Positions 1 to 10,692 of a DNA stretch of 64,000 bases are shown piece by piece (the stretch's first letter is position 1; each line of letters opens with the position of its first letter). The stretch is taken from contig OY754332.1 in NCBI GenBank assembly GCA_963573305.1, positions 138,253,977 through 138,317,976 on the forward strand, in the 5' to 3' direction. This DNA comes from Pyrrhosoma nymphula. Lineage: Eukaryota; Arthropoda; Insecta; Odonata; Coenagrionidae. The translations under genes were made by a program, and so were the position numbers. Below the pieces are notes generated by a model. That model worked only from the letters and a program-made list of their open reading frames with translations. It was not told the origin of the DNA and made no database searches.

Positions 1-639
1 TGGATAACTGGCTAACACACCGGACTAGAAATTAAGAGATTCGAGTGAAGTGAATCCTAGTGAAGTTGAATAAATATTTTAGATTTAATTTCTACTTCTT
101 GGAGTTCCATCTTTCACATGAGTAAGTGATCGCGTACAGTATCACTCGAGTAACTTTTGCAGTGAATATTACTTAACACCCTTTTGCCCAATTTTTCATC
201 CTCTTTCCAGGAAATATTTATTTACGAATAGTTACATTAATCTTCTTACACAACTGATGTACTGCCATAAAAAATTAAGCAGTTGGTTTTATATGCACAG
301 TAGTATAGCATTTTTACTTGAACAGCATAGTTTTACTTGAATAAACGTGCCTCATATGAGGAATTCAAATGGTGAAGAATCACAGAGGTTAAAAATTGCT
401 CCTCCAATAAGGGAAAATCTCTCATCATTTTTCCGAATGGGGAAAAGGGCGTCTATTCATTATAACAGCACAAGAAAAATAGAAGCAATTTTTCCTAAGA
501 CAGTCTGGTTGAAGAAATCTATTTATTAAAACATCAAGGGTTTCCCGGCGAATCTGACGCAGAAAGATTATCTATTTAAAACTGATTTAAATGTATTTAT
601 ACCCAATTATATAGTATTAGTGTCCGCCATGATCATTAG
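1..639. other. AT-rich stretch, nothing recognised
   Basis: I see no coding signal, RNA gene or terminal repeat here. The 60-codon open frame at 347-529 has no recognisable motif and is expected by chance. Confidence 0.5.
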
Positions 640-1600
640 TCATTCAATCCTAAGAAAGGTCGACTGCACCCCTCTATTCTTTCCTTCCATTATAAACTCC
701 TCAATGTCCTCGTAGCTCTTCTCTATCATGTCCCGTTCCAGCTGGCCTGTGCATTTGTCCCTCGGCCTTCCACGTGAGGCTTTCCCTTCCAATTAAATTC
801 CTTACGAATTCGTTATATCTCAAAGTGTGGCCCATCCACCTGGAACATGTCTTTCTGATAGTGTCTGATTTTTTCCTCCCTTATTCTTTTGTACACTTCC
901 TCGTTTTTGATCACCTTCGCACATTTGATCCTCGCCATCCGCCTCCAGCACCAAGTTTCGAAAGCCTCTACTCTCTTCCGGTCTTCCTAGCTATGACTAC
1001 GATATCATCAGCGAAACGATCGAAGCTTGTTGATTTCTTCACCTATCACCTCTTTTCCTTCGATTCCCATTTCTTGGGCTTCGTTGACTGCTCCTACCAG
1101 CCATAAGTTGAAAAGTTCCCGTGAAAGGTTGCATCCTTGTTATAGTCCTTTTTTATTTCCGCTTCTATTTTTTCCGCCCTTCATTCATAGGGTTGGTGGA
1201 TTATTCTTCCATCATTGTTATTTATTCCGAGTTTTTCTATCCGCCTGAACGTCTCATTCCATTCCACGATATAAAAGGTCTTCTCCAAGTCAACGAATGC
1301 CACATCAATTGATTTGTTGACATGTAAAATCTTTTCTGTGAAAACTCGTGGGCTGAGTATGGCCCCTCTCGTTCTTCTGTCCTTTCAGAATCCAAATTGG
1401 TTGTCTGGGAGATTTTATTCAATTTTCCCCTCTATTCTACGGCTGATTATTCGTGTATTTTGGACGTATGTGACAGCAATTTCTGTGTTCTTCAAATCTC
1501 TTAGTCCTTATTTTCTTAGATACTGCAATCTTAAGACACTTCTCAAAATCCTCCGCCATTTTTCCAATTCTGCAGCTGTGGCCCAACGATAAATGAGTGT
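640..1600 (-). pseudogene. LINE reverse-transcriptase fragment, decayed
   Basis: Reading the minus strand in shifting frames gives the core of a non-LTR retrotransposon reverse transcriptase. In order there is a motif-A-like block (AFVDLEKTF, about 1270-1300), a block resembling the region after motif B (GCNLSRELFNLW, about 1095-1135), the catalytic motif C with ADDIVVIARKTGR (about 980-1020), and a downstream WMGHTLRYNEF block (about 800-845) of the kind that follows the RT in many arthropod LINE ORF2 proteins. The enzyme would copy LINE RNA into a nicked target. Stops and frameshifts interrupt every frame, so this is a fossil. The upstream endonuclease and the 3' end are not recognised. I infer a CR1/Jockey/RTE-type 'craniofacial development protein 2-like' lineage; the exact clade is uncertain. 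Confidence 0.75.
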
Positions 1601-1757
1601 TCCTATCACACCATATTTCTTATCAATGATGCTGACTTAAGAATGTTTTGATTAATATCTATACGTTACCATTTAACTCGTTCTCGAGTAAATGCAGAGA
1701 GTGTCAGAAAACTGGAGACTGGCAGATGAGAGAGCGAAACTTTGTCATTGATTATCT

Positions 1758-2012
1758 CTGTGGCAAAGAGCCAAAAGCTGATATGTCCAAAATATGCACT
1801 TTTTAGGTGTTGATTGATATATGATGTTAAATGTGATATTTCTTATTGTTCCAAATCTGACATGCTACCACACATAATGCCATTCACAATTACTCTCTAA
1901 TTCACTTGTACCAAACATGACATATCATAATACGTTAATTCTACCAAGACTTAAAATGTTCACCGCATAGAGTTGTGATTTTGGACATATCAGCTTTTGG
2001 CTCTTTGCCACT
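1758..2012. mobile_element. Short non-autonomous TIR element (MITE)
   Basis: A perfect 34-bp inverted repeat bounds this roughly 255-bp AT-rich segment. It occupies 1760-1793 and 1978-2011 and begins GTGGCAAAGAGCC. The interior has no ORF. The flanks show an imperfect duplication (TGATTATCT at 1749-1757, TGATTTTCT at 2012-2020), which would fit an 8-9-bp target duplication of a hAT or Mutator-like element. The exact ends are ambiguous by 1-2 bases. Perfect TIRs suggest a fairly recent copy. Confidence 0.75.
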
Positions 2013-2013
2013 G

Positions 2014-2690
2014 ATTTTCTGTACGGGAATACCAACAACAATACCTAATTATATTACAGCCCTGCGTTTTACAATTTAAACTGATCTAACAGTACGATGC
2101 CGCAAGTATCAAGTGCAACAAAATTAAAGAGCTCTCTTAAGTTCTAGAATTTGCACCCTAACGTTGCCGTCTGTTTATTGTCTTATAACCGGTATGTGAA
2201 AACATTAAAATCAATAACATACATTACTTCTCCCTCAGATAACCGTATCATATTCTAAACATTCCATTCCTATAATTTGAAGAGTAGTTATCATAAGTAG
2301 TCAGCAAAAAAAGAAAGCAACAATCGTTTGGGCTCATTAAAACAAAAAATGAGTGTAAAAGCATTAACAATCAACCTTTAAAAGTCGAATATGGTAAGCA
2401 TAAGCACTAAAATCCAATAACATACCAAAACCCCAAAAAATTCAGAAAACAATAAAAACCCAATAAAAAAACAAAAAAGGTGGGCTGGTTTAATTTTGAA
2501 CCCGGTTTTTTCACAACACTACCCTTGCTATACCTAACTTGTAATACACTGCCAGTATTTGGGATTCAAGTTCAAATAAAAAAAGTGTTATATTCCAACA
2601 TTTACACGATACAGGAAACTCAAGATACATGCTTAAACACAGTTAGACCGCGGGCAGCTATGATCGACAAGATACCTACTTAAAGGTCCC
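2014..2690. other. A-rich stretch, nothing recognised
   Basis: The stretch is AT-rich with an A-rich run around 2330-2480. I see no gene, TIR or retroelement motif. The open frame at 2480-2683 has no recognisable domain. Confidence 0.4.
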
Positions 2691-3920
2691 CACGCAGCAC
2701 GCGAACGTTCGCGGAACGTTCGCTGGCCATCCTTTACATTTACGTTGCATGTATGTACGTCACAATAGAATTTTCGGAGAACGTTCGCTGGGCGTCCTTT
2801 ACATGTACGTTGTAATAGAACGTTCGGGGAACGTTAGCTGGCCGTCCTTTACATTTACGCTGCATGTACGTCACAATAGAATGTTCGGAGAACGTTCGCT
2901 GGCCGTCCTTTACATTTACGCTGCATGTACGTTGGAATAGAACGTTCGGGGAACGTTGCGATTCGAACCTTTGGCGCTCGGTATATAGCAGCGCCATCTA
3001 TCGCATCTACATCGAAATTTAGGCAGAAATTGGAAGCTTGCAAGCGAATCGGATAGACTTTAGTTCAGCTACTAACGCCAGTAAACACTTCACTGGGAGC
3101 TTTGCGTAATTAATTTCCGCTATTATTTATATTATTTCTATGTGTTTATTGGTACATTTATCAATTTTCCTAAGTCAACATTTCCGCAAGTTAGTTATGT
3201 CTTGATTGAAATGTGAACATACGAGCGGGAATTGGAAAAACCCTTGTTTATTCTCAGTAATCTTGCATTTATATTCCTACAATGAGGCAGTATTGGTTTC
3301 AATTAATTAATGCCTGATAACTGTTATCGTGATTGGATAGTATTTCCTCAAATTATCACGGAATTTTCATTTAAAAATTAGTTCTCGAAGTCACTTTAAT
3401 CCTCCGAAGTGGCCATGTATATAAGACTTTCTAGAGGCGAGTTTTTTTGAATTCGGGTGCGAGACTATGCTTGTTGTATTGTAGGGTAAATGGTTAAGCG
3501 AGAATGATGCAATGTTGTTAGGTAGATGTTAGATAGGACAATTCATTGTACGCAGACATGTCATAGCGTAAAGGTAATATTCATAATATTTAAATTATAA
3601 TTCTTTCTTTTTTTGTGAGAGGGCAGGGAAGACTCAGTAGAGAGGGCAAGGGAGTTGACAAGATAGTTTCAGTGTTGTGGGCAAGGGAGTTTTAATACAG
3701 ACGTGAGTTTCAGTTTAGTTTCAAGGCAGGAATTTATACCTGAGACGTTCGGGCGGAGCGACATTGCAACGAAATGGGAACCTGGACGGCGCGAACGTCC
3801 GCGGAACGTTACGGTCGGGCGACATGGGGAACTTTCTTGCGGTTAGTTTCCGTAACATTCCCTCTGTTCGAATCGAACGTTCGCGTAACGTTCCGCGAAC
3901 GTTTGTGTGCTGCGTGCGTG
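2691..3920. mobile_element. TIR element with AACGTT-rich subterminal repeats
   Basis: The left end begins CACGCAGCAC and runs into GCGAACGTTCGCGGAACGTT. The right end is its approximate inverse, ending GTGTGCTGCGTGCGTG at 3920. Both ends are packed with the palindromic core AACGTT. Next to the left end is a four-copy array of about 50-65-bp units (about 2702-2960). The interior is AT-rich without a transposase. I infer a non-autonomous DNA transposon of about 1.2 kb; the superfamily is unknown and no target duplication was found. Open frames on both strands across 2740-3043 are by-products of the array. Confidence 0.65.
2702..2960. repeat. Tandem array, four units of about 50-65 bp
   Basis: The phrase CTGGCCGTCCTTTACATTTA recurs with small changes near 2722, 2787, 2838 and 2900. 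Each copy is followed by a TACGT-containing spacer, an AATAGAA motif and a TTCGGRGAACGTT junction. Spacing is irregular (about 65, 51 and 62 bp) because spacer length varies. Such subterminal arrays are often transposase-binding clusters in DNA transposons; that role is inferred here. Confidence 0.8.
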
Positions 3921-4868
3921 TTACTATAACTTCATTAGTGTTATAAGGCTACTACAACAGCAAGGATAATAGTCGCTAGTATACCGAAGGTTCAAATTTT
4001 GACTTAACTTTTCAAGCAAGTTCCAAGGCGATATATTTTCCGATGGGGTCCAGAACATTTACGCATTAAAAAATACACCCATTTCAGTAGCAAACGATGC
4101 TAAATTTTTGGGACTGCACGTTCAAAATACAGGAAGCTGGTCCATCCATGTTTCTAAATTGTGTTCCATTCTCAACTCTGTTTTGTATCATGTTAGATTT
4201 CTTTACAATAAGGTATAGGTAGATGCATTAAAATCCATTTAGTATTCCAATTTCTACACAAGGGCCTCCTACAGAATAGTTCACTGGGGATCCTCAACTA
4301 GTTGACTTAAAACATCTTCCTGATGCAAAAAAAATATATGTATGACAGGTGTTCCACATAGGAATTCGTGCAAACTACTGACGAAGTAGTTGAACCTATT
4401 AACGATTCCAGCAATCTACATTTACTGCGTAGCTGTTCTGGTTTAATATAATATTCAGCAATGTAATATTAACAGTGAAATTCATTCTCACGCCAATAGA
4501 AATGCAAATCTCATCCATATAACATATCACAAAAAACGAATTACATCAATAACCGGTTATGGGTAGAAAAATATTTAGTTCGTTTCCCACCAGAATAAAA
4601 AATGCTATGCCAATGGAAATATTTTTAAAACATGTCGAAAACAGTTCTTTTCTCCAAATGTTATTATACTGTACAGACATTTTTAAGTGATTATTAAAAA
4701 ATTTGGAAATTATATATTTTAGGAAAGGGTACTTATATGAAAATAATGTCTTCAGTATTATCCTTATTATTTATATGTATACACTATGTTTATGCTCCAC
4801 TTGCTAACTTGACGAATCCTATCCCTACAAATCCTTTGCATGGTCCTTGGAGAACAAAAAATTATTAG
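3921..4868. other. AT-rich stretch, nothing recognised
   Basis: No coding motif, terminal repeat or RNA-like element was recognised between the TIR element on the left and the PLE on the right. Confidence 0.4.
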
Positions 4869-4908
4869 ATCTCTGCATTTTCCGGGTTATCTTCCGCGTC
4901 AGTTGGCT

Positions 4909-4953
4909 ATGTAGACAACAGTTTCGCTGGCTATCCTGCCAGCGTCTTCAGGT
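4909..4953 (-). ncRNA. Hammerhead-ribozyme-like motif in PLE end
   Basis: On the minus strand the core CTGAAGA (4945-4951) is followed by a hairpin with GCTGGC and GCCAGC arms, then GAAAC, TGTT and GTC (4914-4916). This matches the hammerhead layout of core, stem II, GAAA, short stem III and cleavage triplet. A convincing stem I was not seen, so activity is doubtful. It mirrors the copy at 8300-8345. Confidence 0.5.
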
Positions 4954-5026
4954 CGAAGGTGTCGACGTGTGGTTTCTGCCTTGCTTATATACCGTAGGCT
5001 GGCTGGGTGCTGCTCTCTGATTGGCA

Positions 5027-5068
5027 ATTTGCCGAGGGAAGTATCTACCGATACTTCCCTCGGCAAAT
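5027..5068. repeat. 19-bp-arm hairpin at inverted PLE junction
   Basis: The arms 5027-5045 and 5050-5068 are perfectly complementary (ATTTGCCGAGGGAAGTATC), with a 4-base loop. This is the fusion point where the minus-oriented PLE tail meets the plus-oriented PLE C-terminal coding segment. Such a joint fits template switching or snap-back synthesis during PLE copying (inference). Confidence 0.8.
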
Positions 5069-5137
5069 CAAGGAGGCAATAGAAATTCATAAAACACCGT
5101 TGAATTTCAACAGAGAGGACGGATATCACCTCCACAG

Positions 5138-8100
5138 TAGGGTGCGGCTTATTTTTCGAAAATCGGAAAAGCTAAAAGTTCCACCCGTCAAAACATTCAT
5201 TTTGGTGAAAAAACACATACGTGAAATTTTTGTTGAGTTGCGATATTGTTAACACGTGCCGCATGGGGTCTGAAATACCCCACTCAAAAAATGGAAATGT
5301 CGCATCATAATAACTGGTTTTAGAGTAAATCTATGATTTTACGACCCTTTAGGGCTAAAATGTCATTATTTTTTACCTAGCTTTAGCCGTTTAGGAGATG
5401 CAGAAGGGCGAAGCGAGCTCGAAATGCTTATTAGGGGGCGCCGCGATGCGCCGCGCCGAGCGCCGGCGCGGACGAGTTCACCTGTCCGTAGACCCCCCCT
5501 CTTAGCGGCCCACGACGACACCGCAACTGCTACGGTGTCTCGTGGTAATTACATAGTTCTGGAGCACTCATTCACTGGTTATGGCGAAGAACATCGTATT
5601 TTAGTAATTATTTCAATTTATTATTAACTCGGTCATAAAAATTCCAAATCAGTCATCTTCATTTAAAAGAAATCTGTATAGCTAGCAAAATCAAACAGTA
5701 ATCTGAAGGACAGTGCACTAATGAAAAGGAAAAATACAAGGAGTTTCAGATACCAATACTTATCTATACGTTTTTATTAAAGTTGTCTTCCTTACATCTG
5801 GCACCCTTCTTCTATGTTCTTGAACAACAAGTAACAATTCCAAGTCTTTGGTCAAAGTTCTGGAAAATCCTTTCAACAATTAACCCTTCACCTTTAATTT
5901 AAGTTCACTTGTCCGTAGATCCCCCCTGTAAGCGGCCCTCGACGACACCTTTGCAGGAGTATTTTTGCGACGCATTTGGAGGAGATATATCCCAAACAAA
6001 CATAAATGAAAGTACTATTCGGAGACAACGGGATAAGCACAGGGCTAGTTCAGCGGAGAAAGTGAGAGTCATTTTCCCCGGATCCAATACTGACTTTGCA
6101 TTGGGAAGGTAAAATGGTAAATGGCATTTCTCGGTAGTAATGACACCAAAGAGAGATTGGAAACAGTTGTTACAGGTGTCAGAACCAATAAAATACTTGC
6201 AGCCCCAGAGCTTCAGAATGGAAGCGGAATAGCCATTGCAATAGCAGCTTTTAATATAGTGATACAATGGAACATTTCCAATAATGTTAAAGCAATTGCA
6301 TTTGATGCAACCAGCGCTAACAAGGGTTGGTTTATTTTCCTTTTCCTGATGTTTTCAGTTATAATGATGCAACTGATAAGTAATACCAATGTTGTATTAT
6401 TTTCAAGGGATTAAGAATGGCGCCACAGTACAGGTTGAGCACTTATTTAAAAAAAGTAATTCCTATGGTTGCCTTGCCGACACCATATCTTTGAAATTTT
6501 TTTGGAGGGAGTTTATCACCAAATAAGGGGACGTTCAGCTGGGCTATAAACTTTGCTATTAAAAAAAATTCCAACGTCAGTGGGCATCTATTGATACAAT
6601 TACTTATGAGGCCATTGATAGTTACCCAGATCCCGGAGAAAGTTTTAAAATAGAGACGAAACTCTCAATAATTAACTTCACACAGGAGCAAATTAATGCA
6701 CGCGGCTACTATTTTTTGTTCATAGGAATTAGTCATTAAAATATTACAAAGCTAATATCCCAATTTGCCTTTATCAGATCGGCCAGCCTAGAGATGATTA
6801 CTTGGAACTTTTAGAGCTCTCAATTATATTTATCGGGGGTGAACCTGGCAAAGGCATTGTGCGAGGTGGATGTGCAAAGCAATTTACGCACTTAAAATTT
6901 GGGTTTTTCGTGAGCAAGTGCTGATTACCGATGCTGATTCCAAGGGGCTATTTAATGTTTGCATATTTATTGTAAAAGTTGATATCCATGCCTGGTTTTT
7001 ACCCGTTAGCCACATCAGCACCTAGAAATTACTTACTTTTTTTAAAGAAGCTCATTGAATATGAGAGCACTAATATTACTGTCGCCAAAGTTGCTTAGAA
7101 AAAAATTACGGGACACCTATGGTACCTGCGTGAGGAGCTGGTGGGTCTCTCAGTATTCGATTCCTGTCTTAGCGATGAAGAAAGAGCGAGGCTAGTGGAA
7201 GGTATCAAATCTTGTGGAACACAAGAAGAATGGTCCAGGAGGACACATTCATTTAGATGATGTACCACAAATGAGTATTTCCAATTTAGCCACGAAAACA
7301 ACGGCTAATTTTTTTTCAAATTTTGGAATTAGCTGCTATATTTTTGATCTACCAGTCAGCAGTTGGGCGAGGAATTCAAGTTACCTCCATGGTGAGAGAG
7401 TAGTCAAGTCATTGCAAGTAGTTAATGACCATGCCGAGAGAGGAATTAAATTGTTGAAAGATTTTTGCAGAACTTTGACCAAAGACTTGGAATTGTTACT
7501 TGTTGTTCAAGAACATAGAAGAAGGGTGCCAGATGTAAGGAAGACAACTTTAATAAAAACGTATAGATAAGTATTGGTATCTGAAACTCCTTGTATTTTT
7601 CCTTTTCATTAGTGCACTGTCCTTCAGATTACTGTTTGATTTTGCTAGCTATACAGATTTCTTTTAAATGAAGATGACTGATTTGGAATTTTTATGACCG
7701 AGTTAATAATAAATTGAAATAATTACTAAAATACGATGTTCTTCGCCATAACCAGTGAATGAGTGCTCCAGAACTATGTAATTACCACGAGACACCGTAG
7801 CAGTTGCGGTGTCGTCGTGGGCCGCTAAGAGGGGGGGTCTACGGACAGGTGAACTCGTCCGCGCCGGCGCTCGGCGCGGCGCATCGCGGCGACCCCTAAT
7901 AAGCATTTCGAGCTCGCTTCGCCCTTCTGCATCTCCTAAACGGCTAAAGCTAGGTAAAAAATAATGAAATTTTAGCCCTAAAGGGTCGTAAAATCATAGA
8001 TTTACTCTAAAACCAGTTATTATGATGCGACATTTCCATTTTTTGAGTGGGGTATTTCAGACCCCATGCGGCACGTGTTAACAATATCGCAACTCAACAA

Positions 8101-8192
8101 AAATTTCACGTATGTGTTTTTTCACCAAAATGAATGTTTTGACGGGTGGAACTTTTAGCTTTTCCGATTTTCGAAAAATAAGCAGCACCCTA
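5138..8192 (+). mobile_element. DNA transposon with about 745-bp inverted arms and 8-bp TSD
   Basis: The TIRs begin TAGGGTGC and continue with GCTTATTTTTCGAAAATCGG. Near-identical inverted arms span 5138-5884 and 7447-8192, so strongly that both encode the same 67-residue chance frame. The flanks are CTCCACAG (5130-5137) and CTCAACAG (8193-8200), an 8-bp target duplication with one mismatch, and removing the element restores the reading of the PLE into which it inserted. The 1.56-kb centre holds a decayed transposase. Arms this long contain the 3' end of the transposase, so the left arm looks like a duplicated, inverted right end. An 8-bp TSD fits hAT-like or P/Merlin-like families. Confidence 0.85.
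5905..7570 (+). pseudogene. Decayed transposase of an arthropod DNA transposon family
   Basis: Fragments in several frames follow the order of a transposase-like family I recognise from arthropods. They are a block with PELQNGSG and VKAIAFDATSANKG (6195-6330; compare the family pattern FDTT-SNTG, which would hold a catalytic Asp), RDDYLELLELSIIFIGG (about 6790-6840), HLWYLREELVGLSVFD (about 7111-7160), and an ERGIKLLKDF...LTKD C-terminal block (about 7435-7500). Stops and frameshifts lie between them, so no functional protein is possible. The family's RNase-H-like layout and the 8-bp TSD make a hAT-related origin likely but unproven. The last about 120 coding bases lie inside the right inverted arm and are copied antisense in the left arm. 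Confidence 0.7.
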
Positions 8193-8299
8193 CTCAACAG
8201 CGCCTGGAAAAGACTCATCCAAGAAACAGCCAATCAGAGAGCAGCACCCAGACAGCCTACGGTGTATAAGCAAGGCAGAAACCACACGCCGACACCTTC

Positions 8300-8345
8300 G
8301 ACCTGAAGACGCTGGCAGCATAGCCAGCGAAACTGTTGTCTACAT
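8300..8345 (+). ncRNA. Hammerhead-ribozyme-like motif in PLE 3' tail
   Basis: The core CTGAAGA (8303-8309) is followed by stem II (GCTGGC at 8311-8316 with GCCAGC at 8323-8328), then GAAAC (8329-8333), TGTT and GTC (8338-8340). AC and GT can pair around the TGTT loop as a minimal stem III. This layout is described for hammerhead ribozymes of Penelope-like elements. Stem I is not obvious. It is the plus-oriented partner of the motif at 4909-4953. Confidence 0.55.
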
Positions 8346-8388
8346 AGCCAACTGACGCGGAAGATAACCCGGAAAATGCAGAGATCAA

Positions 8389-8786
8389 ACCACCATCACC
8401 GCGGAAACCTTCGCTCGAAACTCGACTCGATTTTATGAAACTCGACTTACCAAAGTAGATTAGATCATGAGCATGAAGTTACGTAGAGAGAGCAGAAAGG
8501 GAAGGTTTTAACGGTCATTTTTCCGCGAACGATAAGAGAACATATTAGCTGCTACTGAGACTTAAAAATTAGGTTTTTCGAAAGGAATGTAGCTATTTAT
8601 TAGATTTTCTCTCTAACCCTTTAGTTTAAAGTAGCTAAGTAGTACCAACAGACATCTTTCATACTTCCTGTAGAAATGCATAACATATAATGCATCGCAT
8701 GTCGGTGAAAATTAACTTCCTGATAGGTATTTGCTAATGAATCAATAGTCGTTTCAATTACATTGTAGGATATAGAGTAATGCATT
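8389..8786. other. No recognisable feature
   Basis: The stretch between two PLE copies is AT-rich and has no identified motif. Confidence 0.4.
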
Positions 8787-10692
8787 TTGGTGAAAACTCA
8801 TCCTCTGCCACACACCTTTGAGGTGGCTTGCAGGTACTATGTAGAAGTAGGTGAAAATAGCAGGAGACTTACTTCGTACAATTGGCGTGAGGATGTGACG
8901 TTCGGATACCAATTTCCTTCTGGACAAGAAATAGAACTACATATCTCACATAACGAAGAAGAGAACGATTTGGCGAGAGCGTTAATGGGATGCGAAGAGC
9001 TGAATGAGTAAATAAGAAAACATAGTTCTACAAATAGTTGATAAAGGTAACGCGGTGGTGCTAATGAAATGATAAGTGCCAATGCTCCGAGAAATGCGAA
9101 AAATTCATTAAGGAGAATGGATCCAATGGAGCTACGGTCGGATCCGAATACGAAGTATCAATGACAAGGTAAAAACAGCATTAAAATCGCTTCCAGTACT
9201 TTTCTAGTAAATAAATTCGTCCAAATGAACCCCTCAGCGTACCGGTTGTTGGGATTGCCAAAAGTGCACAGACCTAGCATTCCTCTCAGACCAAAAGTGC
9301 ACAGACCTAGCATTCCTCTCAGACCAGCAGTTTCAAATGTCACTACCACCAACCCCCAAATAGCGAGAAAACTAAATCATATTTTCAGGCAACATTCTAA
9401 ATCCTCTGCCAAATAAGCAGCGATTTATTCAATAGATTGGGAAATCAACTCTCCAAGGAGGCCATCACCAGTATGTGTACGCAGGTTTTCTTTGACGAGT
9501 GTAATTATTTACGAATGTACCACCCAAGTAAGGCTTGGACATGGCTGAAAACATTCTCCTTCAGAACTGTGTCCCGGCCCCAGTTATCGGTGAACTGTGC
9601 TTAGTTATGAAGATTAGTGTTCCACAACACTATTTTCTGAAAACAGGAAACATTTTGTAGGGCCCAATGGCCTAGCCATGAACTCCTGGCTGTCATTTTC
9701 AAAGACCACTTTGAGAAAGATATTTTCTCCTCAACTAACCCCCACTATTTAAAAACAATATGTGCGGATACCTTTATGTAGACGATGTTTTCTGTGTGTG
9801 GAGAGGCTCCATAAGGCAGCTTGAAAAGTCTTAGCTGATTTGAATTCATTAAACGTGAGCGTAAAATTTTCCATTGAAAAAAGAAGTAAATAGTTCCGTC
9901 AACTTTCTTGAACTATTTCAAGGGTCAACAACAGTTTTCAACTCACTATTCTTATGAAAGACTCATAAAAGACCAAGCAATCCACTTGGACTCCAGACAT
10001 TGTTTCTCCCAAAAATTATCAGCCTTCCATGCCATGATTCCATGCCAGGTTAGTATGCATTACCATGTTGAAGACGAATACACAGAAAGCGTTTTATATC
10101 ATTTAAAGAATAGCTGTAAATAATTGTTATCAAGACCAGTTAACTTACAAACTGTACCACAGGAAATGGCAATTAAATATATTTACCATTCCTCGACGTA
10201 AAATAGTTCCTCTGTCAAGCGGCGCACTATTCTAGGGAAATTACAAGGAAAATTTTTAAGACAATGCCAAAGGAAAGTATAAGAGTAGCTTATTACAATA
10301 AATATAGCCAGCAAAATCTTATCTCCCACACTAAAGACAGAATCTCGAACGGAGAAAAATGTGGCGTTTACAAATTGATATGCAAATGTAGAGCAGTTTA
10401 TGTTGAATAAACGCGACGGAATTTTCAACAGTGTGTGACGGAGAGCCAGAACTGAACGAAAAACAAAAACGTGACATCTCTCTTACCAAAACATTTAATT
10501 GAAAACAACCATAACAGTCACTTTGTCCCTGAAATCATGCACGGTGAAAATATAGACTACAGACTTGACGCGTTGGAGCAGTTAGAAATATTACATAGTG
10601 CACACTCTGACGAGGAAGTAGTTAACGATGATTTATACGTTTCCCACTGCCCCTCCTTGGCTATCCATTCCACAACGCCCATTATTAATTAA
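8787..10692 (+). pseudogene. Penelope-like reverse transcriptase and endonuclease, decayed
   Basis: Plus-strand blocks follow the PLE order. They are an N-terminal segment (8787-9011), DKGNAVVLMK (about 9040-9070; conserved in PLE RTs), LLGLPKVHRPSIPLRPAVS (9245-9340), the catalytic YVDD in the context GYLYVDDVFCVW (YVDD codons 9775-9786), LADLNSLNVSVKFSIE and NYFKGQQQF (about 9830-9960), and a C-terminal region (10471-10692) resembling the segment after the GIY-YIG nuclease. PLE proteins copy RNA at a target nick made by the GIY-YIG domain. Multiple stops and a 33-bp tandem duplication in the RT make this inactive. It is unlike the PLE at 4.9-8.4 kb in sequence, so it is a separate family. 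Confidence 0.8.
9258..9323 (+). repeat. 33-bp perfect tandem duplication inside RT core
   Basis: The unit 9258-9290 is repeated exactly at 9291-9323. It duplicates 11 codons of the conserved PKVHRPSIPLR block in frame. PLE RTs carry this block once, so the duplication is secondary to the insertion. Confidence 0.95.

Larger units (their letters stand above)
4869..8388. mobile_element. Penelope-like element copy with inverted ends, split by a DNA transposon
   Basis: The outer about 160 bp on each side (4869-5026 and about 8215-8388) are near-identical and inverted. Each carries a hammerhead-like motif and the GGAAAATGCAGAGATC terminus. Immediately inside on the left, 5050-5129 reads on the plus strand as the end of a PLE GIY-YIG domain (KEAIEIHK...LNFNREDGYHL). 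After the inserted DNA transposon (5138-8192) the same frame resumes near 8201 (WKRLIQETANQRAAPRQ). Penelope elements are known to carry direct or inverted terminal copies; I infer this is a 5'-truncated PLE with an inverted terminal copy. A 19-bp-arm hairpin at 5027-5068 marks the junction between the inverted tail and the coding end. Confidence 0.7.

Noticed and set aside
2945..2995. GGTTCGAATCG on the minus strand, resembling a tRNA B box
   Set aside because: No A box at the right distance and no cloverleaf can be drawn.
2740..3043. Open frames on both strands over the AACGTT array
   Set aside because: They are translations of a tandem repeat.
5424..5627. 67-codon open frame repeated at 7703-7906 on the other strand
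   Set aside because: It is identical only because it lies in the inverted arms; the product is Arg/Pro-rich with no domain.
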